Notes: a model not told the origin generated them from the letters alone. DNA of 64,000 nt from DAOUTY01 sp964453665 (GCA_964453665.1 CAYVQT010000002.1:26903-90902); one strand, 5' to 3'. Shown: positions 43,511 to 52,356, counted from the first letter of the stretch. Program-made: numbers and translations.

Positions 43511-45265
43511 ATGCCAAAAACATTATTGCCCTTTGAGCCAAAAATAGAGGAGGGGACTTCTCGGCGCAACCCAGATGAGCACGATGACTTGTACCGGTCG
43601 CTCCCCGAGGAATTGCAGGGTGCTGTTAAGGAGAACGGGCACCTTTGGGACTATCTGTGCCTGCTTCCCCTTGAGGAGTTAGGGGACATTGAATACCACG
43701 CTGAAGTTAAACGGGCACTGGCGGACCAGCAGCCGTACAACCTCATCTACTCTGTGGGGGGTGGTATGTTCGTTCACATCCTGTCCGACCCCGCTGGTGG
43801 CAGGCCAAACTATATTCCAATAGAGCCGGGTATGACTCAGGACCTGAGCTATGCGCTTTCTCAACTAGAGGACAGGCTGGTCGATGAAGCTGGCGTGCTT
43901 ACCGATTTGGAATTAGACGAAGAGAGGATGGACGGGCTTAGGCAGCTGGTAGACAAGGTCTGCGTTGTACATCACAATGGCGCCGGCGCTACATCGTCCA
44001 ATGGAGCAGGTGGTAAAGGAAAGAAAGGAAAAAGGAAGGATAACAAGGACAAGGTACAGGTAACACCCGAAGAGTTGGAGGCCTTGAAGTACATGGTCGT
44101 CAGGGAAAAAGTGGGGATGGGCGTCCTGGATCCGATGATACGCGACCCCAATATTGAGGACATCAGTTGCAGTGGGGTTGGGCATATATTCCTGGAGCAT
44201 AAGATATTTAAGAGCGTCAGGTCAGCGGTAGCCTTTGAATCTCACGAAGACGTGGACGATTTTGTGCTTCGTCTTTCCGAGCAGATAAAAAAGCCGGTCA
44301 CTCTGCGCAGCCCCATTGTGGATGCTACCTTGCCTGATGGCTCCCGAATCAACATAGTCTTCGGCAGGGAGGTCTCGCGCCGTGGCAGCAACTTTACCAT
44401 CCGAAAGTTCAGCGAAACGCCGTTGAGCATCATGGAACTCATTGAGTTTGGAAGTTTGAACTACGAAATGGCAGCTTATCTATCCATGGTGATTGAGGAT
44501 GGCATGAATTTGTTTGTCGTCGGTGAAACAGCCTCCGGAAAGACAACCCTGATGAATGCGATAACTACGTTTATGCCGCAGAACCACAAGATTATAAGCA
44601 TCGAGGACACGCCGGAGCTTCAGGTGCCTCATGCCAACTGGCTACGCGAGGTAGCCAAGAATCCAGCCCCTGGTGAGAAGGGGGCACATGTAACCATGTT
44701 CGAACTGCTGAAGGCCGCTTTGAGGCAGCGTCCTGATGTAATTATTGTGGGTGAGATTCGTGGTGAGGAAGGAAACATCGCTTTTGGCGCCATGCAGACA
44801 GGGCACCAGGTGATGAGCACTTTCCACGCCGCCAATGTGGAGAAGCTGATTCAGCGACTAACGGGACATCCGATAAGTGTGCCCAAAACTTATATGGATA
44901 ACTTGAACGTTGTAGTGTGCCAGAATGCGGTGAAGTTGCCTAATGGAAAGAGGGGTCGCCGCGCAACCAGCATCAACGAGATCGTCGGATATGATCCTGT
45001 TGCGAATACCTTCTCTTACGTGGAGGTGTTTCGTTGGAACCCTGTAAACGATACCTTTGACTTCGTGGGTAAAAGGAATAGCTATCTTTTAGAGGAGAAG
45101 CTTGCCCTTAAGCGCGGAATTCCACCTAATAAGAAATGGCAGGTCTATAACGTGGTTGAGAGAAGGAACAGGATTCTAGAAAAGCTCCACAAAGAAAAGG
45201 GAGTGAGTGATTTTTATGGACTTCTCAAGGTTTTGGCCAAGGCGCAACACGAAGGACTCTTTTGA
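43511..45265 (+). CDS. arlI: Archaellum motor ATPase ArlI
   Basis: 584 residues, a type II/IV secretion-type ATPase. The N-terminal domain has a Lys/Gly-rich low-complexity insert at about 156-181. The core has the DPNIEDISCSG box, Walker A VGETASGKTTLMNA (338-350), Asp-box region IISIEDTPELQVPH, Walker B RPDVIIVGEIRG and His box TGHQVMSTFHAA. All catalytic parts are intact, so it should power both filament assembly and rotation as in archaea. It overlaps arlJ by 50 bp. Confidence 0.95.
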   Translation: MPKTLLPFEPKIEEGTSRRNPDEHDDLYRSLPEELQGAVKENGHLWDYLCLLPLEELGDIEYHAEVKRALADQQPYNLIYSVGGGMFVHILSDPAGGRPNYIPIEPGMTQDLSYALSQLEDRLVDEAGVLTDLELDEERMDGLRQLVDKVCVVHHNGAGATSSNGAGGKGKKGKRKDNKDKVQVTPEELEALKYMVVREKVGMGVLDPMIRDPNIEDISCSGVGHIFLEHKIFKSVRSAVAFESHEDVDDFVLRLSEQIKKPVTLRSPIVDATLPDGSRINIVFGREVSRRGSNFTIRKFSETPLSIMELIEFGSLNYEMAAYLSMVIEDGMNLFVVGETASGKTTLMNAITTFMPQNHKIISIEDTPELQVPHANWLREVAKNPAPGEKGAHVTMFELLKAALRQRPDVIIVGEIRGEEGNIAFGAMQTGHQVMSTFHAANVEKLIQRLTGHPISVPKTYMDNLNVVVCQNAVKLPNGKRGRRATSINEIVGYDPVANTFSYVEVFRWNPVNDTFDFVGKRNSYLLEEKLALKRGIPPNKKWQVYNVVERRNRILEKLHKEKGVSDFYGLLKVLAKAQHEGLF

Positions 45266-46709
45266 TAGCGAGTATATTAGCTACGACCTGTTCTACCAGC
45301 TCGCTTATATGTCCTCTATAGCTGCGGCGGGGCTACCACGCAGCCAGATATTCGCATTTGCCAGCCAGCTTTCCTGTAGCTCGTCGAGCTACTTCAAGGA
45401 GGTCCATGTTTTGGCCAAGCAAATGCGTTATGACTACGCTGTTGCCTGCCGAATGGTGGGGGAGTCTGCTGATAATGGTTCGGTTAAAAGCCTGTTGTTG
45501 CGCCTTGCCAGTTCTCTGGGTTCAGGGGAATCGGAGGCGGACTTCTTAGCCCAGGAGGCAGCGATTCAGGCCGAGGCATTCAAGAATGAGTACGAGCGCG
45601 GGGTGGAATCGCTGAGAAAGTGGACTGAGGGATACGCTGCCCTGATTGTATCTGCAGCGCTGATAGTTATGGTGGCCGCTATCTCCATGCTCATATACTC
45701 TGTGGCAACATCGTTCACTGTCACGCTGGTAGGAGTTACCGTGTGCGTTGCGGCCTTGGGGGCATGGGCAATATACAGGGTTTCCCCCAAGGAAGTGAGG
45801 GTTCATTCACCGACATCGAACTGCCCTACTTACAGCAGAGCTCGTTGGCTGGCACGCTTACTAATACCTATTGCTGCGGCCTGCTTTTTCATCGTATTAC
45901 TGTCTGGTTTTGGACTGGGATGGGCCCTTATCGTAGTCGCTATCTTAATGGTTCCTGTGGGTGTAGCCGGCGGCCTGTTCGACCGCCGGGTGAAGAAGAA
46001 AGATTCGGACATAAGCACTTTCCTCAGGTCACTGGGAAATGTAGCATCGGCTGTTGGGATCACTGTATCCAATGCTCTGGAGAGGCTGGACCTCAGGTCG
46101 ACGGCAAACCTGGCGGGTGACGTCAAGAACCTTCATTCCAGGCTGCAGTCCAGGCTGAAGCCAGACGTATGCTGGCAGCGTTTCTCTCTGGAGACAGGCA
46201 GTGAGACCGTATACAGAAGTGTGAAGATGTTTCACGATGCGAACAGGTTGGGTGGCGACCCGGAGGAGGTTGGGAATCGCTCCTCTGTATTAGCAATGAC
46301 CCTTGACTTCCTGCGTGCGAAGAGGAATCAGGTATCGTCGTCGTTCGGATTCCTGGCTTTTGCCATGCACGCTGCTCTTATCGGGCTCCTGGTGTTCGTT
46401 GTGCAAGTAATCATACTCTTCGCTAAGGTTGTGGAGGGGGTTTATACGCAGTCAGTAGCGGAGGCTCAATCAAAGGCAGTCGAGGTGTTCAGTTTCAGTT
46501 TTGAGAGTGTCCGCCTTCTCGAAGTATTAACACTGCCCTGTATTCTGGTTCTTTCCGTCACTACTGCTTTCGCTGTAAAAGCGGCCGATGGTGGCAATAT
46601 GTATAAGTTTTTTGGATACCTTAGCTTGACACTTGGCTTATCGGGAGTGGGATTGGTGATGGTGCCTGTGTTGGTAGAGAAGATCTTCTCATCTATACAA
46701 ATGATGTAG
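45216..46709 (+). CDS. arlJ: Archaellum membrane platform protein ArlJ
   Basis: About 497 residues with some eight or nine membrane helices in two TadC-like halves separated by cytoplasmic loops. The start is placed at ATG 45216 (GGGAGTGAG upstream); GTG 45207 is possible. Features include YDLFYQLAYMSSIAAAGLPRS and SSFGFLAFAMHAALIGLLVF. ArlJ is the only polytopic membrane part of the motor and is driven by ArlI. The overlap with arlI suggests translational coupling. Confidence 0.93.
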   Translation: MDFSRFWPRRNTKDSFDSEYISYDLFYQLAYMSSIAAAGLPRSQIFAFASQLSCSSSSYFKEVHVLAKQMRYDYAVACRMVGESADNGSVKSLLLRLASSLGSGESEADFLAQEAAIQAEAFKNEYERGVESLRKWTEGYAALIVSAALIVMVAAISMLIYSVATSFTVTLVGVTVCVAALGAWAIYRVSPKEVRVHSPTSNCPTYSRARWLARLLIPIAAACFFIVLLSGFGLGWALIVVAILMVPVGVAGGLFDRRVKKKDSDISTFLRSLGNVASAVGITVSNALERLDLRSTANLAGDVKNLHSRLQSRLKPDVCWQRFSLETGSETVYRSVKMFHDANRLGGDPEEVGNRSSVLAMTLDFLRAKRNQVSSSFGFLAFAMHAALIGLLVFVVQVIILFAKVVEGVYTQSVAEAQSKAVEVFSFSFESVRLLEVLTLPCILVLSVTTAFAVKAADGGNMYKFFGYLSLTLGLSGVGLVMVPVLVEKIFSSIQMM

Positions 46710-46735
46710 TTTGAGCTTAACAAGGGGAGGATATC

Positions 46736-47578
46736 ATGGGTTCGGTAAAATGGTCGTGGCGGATACAGCGCCTTTCCTGGGGCCACGTCAAGGGGTACCT
46801 GCTTGGTCGTGAGGAAGAATCTCTATTGGAAGAAGACCCTGTAGGAGAGTTCCTGTCGTGTAAAGATGAAGGGATTTATCAACTGGAAGATGAGGAAGTC
46901 CGGGAAGAGGCACAAACAACCCTTGAATCTCAGGAAACCGGGGCTGAAAAAGAAGATACGGATAAGCTCGGGCCAGCACCAATGAGCCTCGAACAAAGCT
47001 CTGAAGAGCAGGAACCTATAGCTGATGATTTGGCAACCGGCGCTATGGATGAGGCGGAGGACGAAGCTGTTGGACTCAGAGATGAAGCAGAAGAGATGGC
47101 AGAGACAGATGCAGGGACCCGGCGGGCTCTTGAAGGCGAATCAGAAGAGGCGGCAGAAGCAGTCTACGACAGCACTGGCTCTGTTGAGGTAGAAGGTGAA
47201 AGTTTAGAGTTGACGGCGGCACACGACGAATTAAAGGTTGCTGATACGGAAAGCCCGGGCACCGAGGCCCCGACATCGGGTGATGTTGACCCTCAAATAT
47301 TTGAAATGGGGGAACTTGAGGTTGAGGTAGCTGAATCAAGCGACGATGAACTCCAGGCAGACGAGGAAAAGGAGCACAGAGACGAGGTTTCATTTTCACC
47401 ACAATCTGAGGAGGCTCAGGAGGATGAGGATGTCGATGGTATGCTGGAAATTTTCAGAAGCGAGCCGCTCTCAGAGAATCCGATCAGTGTTCTCTCTCAG
47501 GAGCTTGGCGATACTGATGTCTATTCTCTGCTGGAGGAGACTAGAAAGATAGCTGACAAGGTAAAGGACTCATCCTAA
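46736..47578 (+). CDS. Acidic archaellum-linked protein, unrecognised
   Basis: 280 residues, last gene of the archaellum operon, 26 bp after arlJ with GGGGAGGATATC before the ATG. A basic aromatic N-terminus (SVKWSWRIQRLSWGHVKGYL) is followed by about 190 residues very rich in Glu, Asp, Ala and Ser, probably disordered, and a more ordered C-terminal helix region (GMLEIFRSEPLSENPISVLS then LLEETRKIADKVKD). No membrane helix or signal peptide. The plan, two short ordered ends on a long acidic tether, suggests a cytoplasmic linker or motor-associated protein. I know no family for it. Confidence 0.85.
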   Translation: MGSVKWSWRIQRLSWGHVKGYLLGREEESLLEEDPVGEFLSCKDEGIYQLEDEEVREEAQTTLESQETGAEKEDTDKLGPAPMSLEQSSEEQEPIADDLATGAMDEAEDEAVGLRDEAEEMAETDAGTRRALEGESEEAAEAVYDSTGSVEVEGESLELTAAHDELKVADTESPGTEAPTSGDVDPQIFEMGELEVEVAESSDDELQADEEKEHRDEVSFSPQSEEAQEDEDVDGMLEIFRSEPLSENPISVLSQELGDTDVYSLLEETRKIADKVKDSS

Positions 47579-47632
47579 GAGGTTTTTAGAACATTTCCCG
47601 GGACCGCCCCGACGCTCGCTCTTCTTGCCGCT

Positions 47633-47971
47633 CTACAGATGAAGCATGTTGTTGCCCAGTACGCCTACAAACAGCACTACCAGCAACATCTGGCAAGCGA
47701 TCATAGCTTTAAGGTGCGTGGTCCTGGTTGCCAGCCACCAGAATCCCAGCCCTATGGCAATAGTGACGAGAAATTTTGCTCCGTAGAATAGTACCTCATT
47801 CTGTGATAGCAGAGCCCTGGCGAAAGGGTTACCCTCGATATTGGCGGTGTTCTGAAGGCAGAAGTAGGTAACGCTGGCATCAGCCAGGGATAGGACAACC
47901 CAGGCAATTGCCAGGAATCGTGCTATTCTTACCAGGTTCGTTTGTGTACGCGTCAGAGTTCTATTTAGCAT
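47633..47971 (-). CDS. Small membrane protein, DUF5658-like
   Basis: 112 residues with three or four membrane helices and the pattern LADASVTYFCLQNTANIEGNPFAR, which resembles DUF5658 (a short membrane domain of unknown function). GAAAGG precedes the ATG. It is convergent with the archaellum operon and has its own putative promoter at 48066-48094. Function unknown. Confidence 0.8.
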   Translation of the reverse strand: MLNRTLTRTQTNLVRIARFLAIAWVVLSLADASVTYFCLQNTANIEGNPFARALLSQNEVLFYGAKFLVTIAIGLGFWWLATRTTHLKAMIACQMLLVVLFVGVLGNNMLHL

Positions 47972-48065
47972 GGCCGCCTTTCAAGCTGAGGGCAGGAACT
48001 CGCGGAAAAACACCATGCTCCTGTCCTTTTTTTGAAACAGGGTTGTGCTAGACTATAGTACCGAG

Positions 48066-48094
48066 GCTATACTACTACTATAGTACTAGTACAA
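48066..48094 (-). promoter_or_regulatory. Putative promoter of the DUF5658-like gene
   Basis: Minus strand: TTGTAC, a 17-bp spacer, TATAGC, about 95 bases before the ATG at 47971. The overlapping CTATAGTAC repeats may be an operator. Confidence 0.4.
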
Positions 48095-48327
48095 TCGTAA
48101 AAAACTTCACTGACGAAGTCAACGTAACGTTTATTGATGTTCCCTACCTCTACCTCTCGGATTTGCCCGGGACTGCGGTTGAGAGTGCGGGCATATAGAG
48201 ATACAGGACTGGCTCTTTCTTCCTGAGATAGTGATGTGATTATGGCAATGATTGTGCCCGGCTGTTCCTTGCGAGCTATCTTCGGCTGGCGAACTGCGCT
48301 AAGTTGCTGAAAGCGACCCTGCCCCAC
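48067..48327 (-). CDS. Doubtful 86-residue hypothetical protein downstream of galU
   Basis: GTG start 14 bp after the galU stop, with no clear Shine-Dalgarno. The chain is polar and ends in the AT-rich promoter repeats (TSTIVVV), which argues against it. Part of it (NRSPGQIREVEVGNINKRY) looks protein-like. It may be the remnant of a longer gene. I recognise no family. Confidence 0.25.
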   Translation of the reverse strand: MGQGRFQQLSAVRQPKIARKEQPGTIIAIITSLSQEERASPVSLYARTLNRSPGQIREVEVGNINKRYVDFVSEVFYDCTSTIVVV

Positions 48328-48341
48328 CTTGAGGATGTAAC

Positions 48342-49211
48342 CTAGTCGGGTAACTGCAACTGCCGCAAGTACTCTTTTAACTCTGTTCCCAGGTCCGGTC
48401 GGCTAAGGGCAAACTCGACGGAGGCTTTGAGGAAGCCCAATGGCTCGCCGGTGTCATAGCGTGTTCCCTGGAACTGATAGGCGTATATAGACTGCTCTTT
48501 CAACAGTTCTTTCAGGGCGTCGGTGAGCTGAATTTCCCCAATAGCCCCGGGAGTAGTTCTCTCCAGCATAGTAAATATCTCCGGCGTGAGAATGTATCTG
48601 CCGACTATGGCTAGATTGGAAGGAGCCTCTCCTGGATTCGGCTTCTCAACGAGGCTCAGGACCTGGTATACGCGCTCGTCTACTTGCTTCGGTGCGATTA
48701 TGCCGTAGGCAGAAGCTTTTTCAGGTGCGACAGGTTCGACGGCGATTACACTGCAACCGTAGCGATCATATATTTGCAGCATCTGCTTCATGGCAGGCAC
48801 TTCAGAAGCGATTAGGTCGTCCGGAAGAAAAAGAGCGAATGGTTCGTCGGCCACAAGGTCTCTGGCTACTGAGACAGCATGTCCTAAACCGAGCTGCTCT
48901 TTCTGGCGAATATAGCAGATGCGGGCGAGCTCTGATATCCGCTGCACCTCCTGTAATCGCTTCTCGTCACCCTTTTGCTTCAGAGCATGCTCCAGGTCGA
49001 AAGAATGATCAAAGTGATTCTCAATGGCGTGCTTGCCCAGCGCAGTGATGATGATAAGTTGCTCGATACCCGAGGCCACGGCCTCCTCTACCACGTACTG
49101 AATTATTGGTTTGTCCACTAGAGGCAGCATTTCCTTGGGCTGTGACTTTGTCGCTGGCAGGAATCTTGTTCCCCAGCCGGCGGCGGTTATTACCCCCTTA
49201 CGAATCTTCAT
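48342..49211 (-). CDS. galU: UTP-glucose-1-phosphate uridylyltransferase
   Basis: 289 residues. The nucleotidyl-transferase signature is TAAGWGTRFLPATKSQPKEM, with Lys in VEKPNPGEAPSNLAIVGRYI. It makes UDP-glucose for surface glycans, and could also feed the TreT-like enzyme if that uses UDP-glucose. The ATG has GGGAGG upstream and overlaps the hflX end by 14 bp, so the two are translationally linked. Confidence 0.95.
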   Translation of the reverse strand: MKIRKGVITAAGWGTRFLPATKSQPKEMLPLVDKPIIQYVVEEAVASGIEQLIIITALGKHAIENHFDHSFDLEHALKQKGDEKRLQEVQRISELARICYIRQKEQLGLGHAVSVARDLVADEPFALFLPDDLIASEVPAMKQMLQIYDRYGCSVIAVEPVAPEKASAYGIIAPKQVDERVYQVLSLVEKPNPGEAPSNLAIVGRYILTPEIFTMLERTTPGAIGEIQLTDALKELLKEQSIYAYQFQGTRYDTGEPLGFLKASVEFALSRPDLGTELKEYLRQLQLPD

Positions 49212-50373
49212 ATGCCCTCCCGGATTGTCTATTTCTATCCAATATCTCTACAACGAGTTCGAGCATTCTGTTCAGTCCCCAGCCTTTGGCCGCGGAGATC
49301 AAAGCAGCGGTCTTTACTCTCGCTCCGATGCGGTCGATGAACCGCGTAACGGCTTCTTCGTCACCGGGCTTAAACTCCCCACCCAGCAGGTCTATCTTAT
49401 TGAGGGCTATAAGCCTTGGCTTTTCAGCCAGATCAAGGTCTTCCAGCATGTTCTCTACGGTATGGCACTGCTGAGGGGCGGTTTCGCTGGAGATATCCAC
49501 AATGTGCAGCAGTAAATCGGCTTCGCATAATTCTTCGAGTGTAGCTCTGAAGGCAGCGACCACAGTGGGCGGCAGCTTCTGAATAAACCCGACAGTATCG
49601 GTTAACAGCAGCTGGTTATTGTTTGGGAGGACGAGGCGGCGCGTCGTGGGGTCGAGTGTAGCGAAAAGCTTGTCCTCCACTAACACGTTTGCTCTGCTCA
49701 ATGAGTTGAGCAGGGTGCTTTTACCGGCATTGGTATAACCTATCAAGGCGATAACAGGTATACCACGCTCGCTGCGGCGACGCCGATACAGGGCGCGGTG
49801 CTTCCTCATGGCCTCAATGTCTTCTTTGAGATGCCGAATCCTGCGCTGAATAAGGCGGCGGTCAGTCTCAAGCTGGGTTTCTCCCGGGCCTCTGGTGCCG
49901 ATACCACCCCCCAAGCGTTCGAGGTGAGGCCAGCGTCCGGCCAGTCGAGGCAGAAGATACTCCTGTTGAGCAAGCTCGACTTGTAGTCTGCCTTCATGAG
50001 TGTGTGCCCTTCGTGCGAAGATGTCCAGGATGAGGGTAGTGCGGTCTATCACCTTGGCGTCTAAAGCACGTTCCAGATTTCGCTGCTGGGCTGGAGAGAG
50101 TTCATCATCGAAGATAACCAGGTCGTATCCAAGCTGCTCTTTGAGAGAAGACAGTTTCTCAAGTTTGCCTTTGCCCAGATAGTATGCGGGTGTTGGAGAT
50201 GTCAGGCGCTGTGTTATCGAGCCTACCACTTCGGCCCCTGCTGTGCGCGCCAGTTGACCTAACTCATCGACGGAGCGCTCCAGCGACCAGCCATTGGTAT
50301 CACCCCGTATCTCGACTCCAACAAGCAGAGCCTTTTCCGCTGGAGGACGGGTCGTAACTGTTGTCCGCTTGAT
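49198..50373 (-). CDS. hflX: GTPase HflX (apparent non-ATG start)
   Basis: About 391 residues. HflX is a ribosome-splitting GTPase. G1 IGYTNAGKSTLLN, DTVGFIQKLPP and NKID are intact. The conserved N-terminal stretch (KALLVGVEIRGDTNG, then LARTAGAEVVGSITQRL) lies upstream of the first standard start, GTG at 50229. The frame is open back to a TAG at 50374-50376, and the only codon well placed after AAGGAGG (six-base spacer) is ATC at 50373. So translation seems to start at ATC, unless a sequencing error hides an ATG. A start at 50229 would cut into the HflX domain. Confidence 0.85.
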   Translation of the reverse strand: MKRTTVTTRPPAEKALLVGVEIRGDTNGWSLERSVDELGQLARTAGAEVVGSITQRLTSPTPAYYLGKGKLEKLSSLKEQLGYDLVIFDDELSPAQQRNLERALDAKVIDRTTLILDIFARRAHTHEGRLQVELAQQEYLLPRLAGRWPHLERLGGGIGTRGPGETQLETDRRLIQRRIRHLKEDIEAMRKHRALYRRRRSERGIPVIALIGYTNAGKSTLLNSLSRANVLVEDKLFATLDPTTRRLVLPNNNQLLLTDTVGFIQKLPPTVVAAFRATLEELCEADLLLHIVDISSETAPQQCHTVENMLEDLDLAEKPRLIALNKIDLLGGEFKPGDEEAVTRFIDRIGARVKTAALISAAKGWGLNRMLELVVEILDRNRQSGRAYEDS

Positions 50374-50414
50374 CTAGCTCCTCCTTGTTTGGTTCTCCTG
50401 CCCTGTCACGATGA

Positions 50415-50446
50415 GTAGCCCGTCGCCACAGGAATGGCGACGCTAC
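50415..50446. terminator. Hairpin between dapL and hflX
   Basis: GTAGC and GTCGCCA pair with TGGCGAC and GCTAC, with two bulged C. It lies 3 bp after the dapL stop and has no T-run; it resembles widespread REP-type hairpins and may trim or attenuate the mRNA between the two genes. Confidence 0.6.
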
Positions 50447-50448
50447 GG

Positions 50449-51615
50449 CTAAAGGTGGCCTCCCCATTTCTCCAATCTGGCAAGCCCTTCTTCGAGCCGG
50501 TCATCCGGAATGGTTAAAGAGATGCGAATGTATCCTTCTCCATATTTTCCGTATCCACTGCCCGGTGTGACCACTACGGAGGCCTCATCAAGCAGCTTGG
50601 CGCAAAAATCAAGGGAGGTATAAACATCGGGAATCCGGACCCAGACGTAGAGGCTGGCTATCGGTGGCTTTGTCCTGAGCCCTATCCTGGTGAGGGTTTC
50701 GACTACCCTGTCACGGCGTCGCTGATAGATGGCGTTGTGCTCTGCAATGCAGTCCTGGTCTCCGAGGAGAGCCTCGATGGCAGCGTGTTGGATTGCCTGC
50801 GGAATACCGGAATCGAGATTAGATTTTACCCTCATCAGAGCTCCGATCATCTCCGCGTTGCCAACTGCCATTCCGATACGCCACCCTGTCATATTATAGC
50901 TCTTGGAGAGAGAGTGAAATTCAATTCCCGCGTCCCCAGCCCCGGATGCCTGGAGGAAGCTCGGAGGGCTGTAACCATCGAAGGCGACCTCGGTATAAGG
51001 GGCATCGTGGCACACAGCCAGGTTGTGCCTTTTGGCGAAATCCACCACTTTATTAAAGAAGTCGACATCGGCTACTGCCGCCGTGGGGTTATTGGGATAA
51101 TTGATCCACAGCATTTTGGCTCTTTGCGCTACCTCGGTGGGGACTTGGTCGAGGTCGGGAAGGAAATCATTGTCCTCAATAAGCGGCAGGAAGTGACACT
51201 CGCCGCCGGCGAACATAGTGCCCATAGAGTAAACAGGGTAGCCGGGATCGGTGACGAGCGCAAGGTCGCCCGGGTCGATAAAGCATAGAGCAATGTGACC
51301 GATACCCTCTTTGGAGCCGATGAGAGGCAGGACTTCCTTATCGGGATCGAGGGACAGTCCGAAGCGGCGCCGGTACCAGGAAGATATGGCTTGCCGCAAC
51401 TGGGGCAGCCCGTCGGACTCGGGGTAGCGATGATTCGCCGGGTCTTGTGCCGCCTGACACAGCCGGTCGATGATATTCTGGGGGGTGGGGATGTCGGGGT
51501 CGCCGATGGCGAAGCTGACTACGTCCTCACCGCGGGCTCTCTTTTCCGCTATTTTTTTACTGATACCGACAAAGAGGTATGGTGGAAGGTTCTCGATGCG
51601 CCTGGCTAGCTGCAT
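50449..51615 (-). CDS. dapL: LL-diaminopimelate aminotransferase-type enzyme
   Basis: 388 residues, a fold-type I aminotransferase. The PLP Lys is in HSLSKSYNMTGWRIG; also visible are FAIGDPDIPTP, LIGSKEGIGHIALCF and YPNNPTAAVA. This is the DapL pattern, converting tetrahydrodipicolinate to LL-DAP in one step. dapF at 53272 would make meso-DAP from it. Close relatives act on other amino acids, so the symbol is by similarity. GAGGAG precedes the ATG. Confidence 0.87.
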   Translation of the reverse strand: MQLARRIENLPPYLFVGISKKIAEKRARGEDVVSFAIGDPDIPTPQNIIDRLCQAAQDPANHRYPESDGLPQLRQAISSWYRRRFGLSLDPDKEVLPLIGSKEGIGHIALCFIDPGDLALVTDPGYPVYSMGTMFAGGECHFLPLIEDNDFLPDLDQVPTEVAQRAKMLWINYPNNPTAAVADVDFFNKVVDFAKRHNLAVCHDAPYTEVAFDGYSPPSFLQASGAGDAGIEFHSLSKSYNMTGWRIGMAVGNAEMIGALMRVKSNLDSGIPQAIQHAAIEALLGDQDCIAEHNAIYQRRRDRVVETLTRIGLRTKPPIASLYVWVRIPDVYTSLDFCAKLLDEASVVVTPGSGYGKYGEGYIRISLTIPDDRLEEGLARLEKWGGHL

Positions 51616-51984
51616 TATACTTTTCTCCTCATGTTAGGAGTTATCCTTTTACCTTCGTTTATTTTGCACTTCAGATAATCTGGCTCTTGATACTGACTAA
51701 CAGTAAAGCATTATATCTGTAGTTAACACGCTTGTTACCATTAACCGAGTCTAAAATCCCCCCTTACCCCCCTTTACAAAGGGGGGATAAAGTCCCTCTT
51801 TCTTAAAGGGGTTAGCATATTTAAGGCATAACCATTCAATAAAAAGGGAGGGGATAAGCTTATCTCTTTACAAAAGGGGGCAAAGTCCCACTTTCCCAAA
51901 GGGGTGAGTGTAGCTAAGGCATACGCATTTAATAGAAAGGATGGGAATGAAAGTCCCCCTTTTTTAAAGGGGGATTTAGGGGGA
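51616..51984. repeat. GC-run repeat cluster beside the DUF559 gene
   Basis: From 51754 the DNA is made of diverged repeats of runs of C and G: AAAGTCCC recurs at 51789, 51882 and 51950, each followed by a T-rich bit and AAAGGGG, and the two first copies share GGCATA(A/C) and ATTNAATA. CCCCCCTTTACAAAGGGGGG forms a hairpin. The array abuts the stop of the DUF559 gene. A frame at 51774-52031 is only repeat sequence. 51616-51753 shows nothing. Confidence 0.75.
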
Positions 51985-52278
51985 TTATAAATTATCATAT
52001 ATCCTCTCAACAACCCCATTAAGATTCTCAAACACTTCTCTGTCTGAAAACCTTAAAACTTCTAATTTGCGCGCTATCATATAATCATCCCTGCTCCTGT
52101 CTTTCTCAGTTCCTTCGTCGTTATAGTGCTGACCGCCATCAATTTCAATAATTAGCCCTGCTTTGGGACAGTAGAAATCAACTATATAGCTGCCTATTAT
52201 CCTCTGTCTATAGAATTGGTAACCCTTTAACTGCTTACGCCTCAATTTTGCCCAGAGCAGTCTTTCTGCATCGGTCAT
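51985..52278 (-). CDS. DUF559 (Vsr-like) endonuclease-fold protein
   Basis: 97 residues. The family core is complete: YQFYRQRIIGSYIVDFYCP, then LIIEIDGGQHYND, with the Asp/Glu/Gln residues of a Vsr-like nuclease. The frame stays open upstream as YNKRLKAFSSQLRKDM, also typical of the family, back to an ATT at 52332 after GTAAGG, but no ATG is there. So the N-terminus may be lost, or start at ATT. Such genes sit in repeats in many genomes. Flanked on both sides by GC-run repeats here. Confidence 0.8.
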   Translation of the reverse strand: MTDAERLLWAKLRRKQLKGYQFYRQRIIGSYIVDFYCPKAGLIIEIDGGQHYNDEGTEKDRSRDDYMIARKLEVLRFSDREVFENLNGVVERIYDNL

Positions 52279-52356
52279 ATCTTTTCTTAGTTGGCTGGAG
52301 AATGCTTTTAGCCTTTTATTATAGAGCAGAATTACCTTACTCCCAGGCGAGCGTTT

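Larger units (their letters stand above)
47972..48341. other. 370-bp stretch between the DUF5658-like gene and galU
   Basis: It holds an AT-rich run of overlapping repeats: CTATAGTAC at 48053 and 48078 (25 bp apart) and the palindrome GTACTAGTAC. These overlap a minus-strand promoter. The rest is covered by a doubtful 86-codon frame listed below. Confidence 0.5.

Noticed and set aside
39652..46709. Tad/Flp pilus or type IV pilus instead of an archaellum
   Set aside because: Presence of ArlH, the ArlCDE-like protein and two ArlF/ArlG-type proteins with methanogen-like archaellins is specific to archaella; no secretin, PilC/PilM-O or TadA/Z set is present.
51774..52031. 85-codon minus-strand frame
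   Set aside because: Its translation is just the GC-run repeats (PPF, KGG, LLNAYAL-like units repeated) and overlaps the DUF559 gene.
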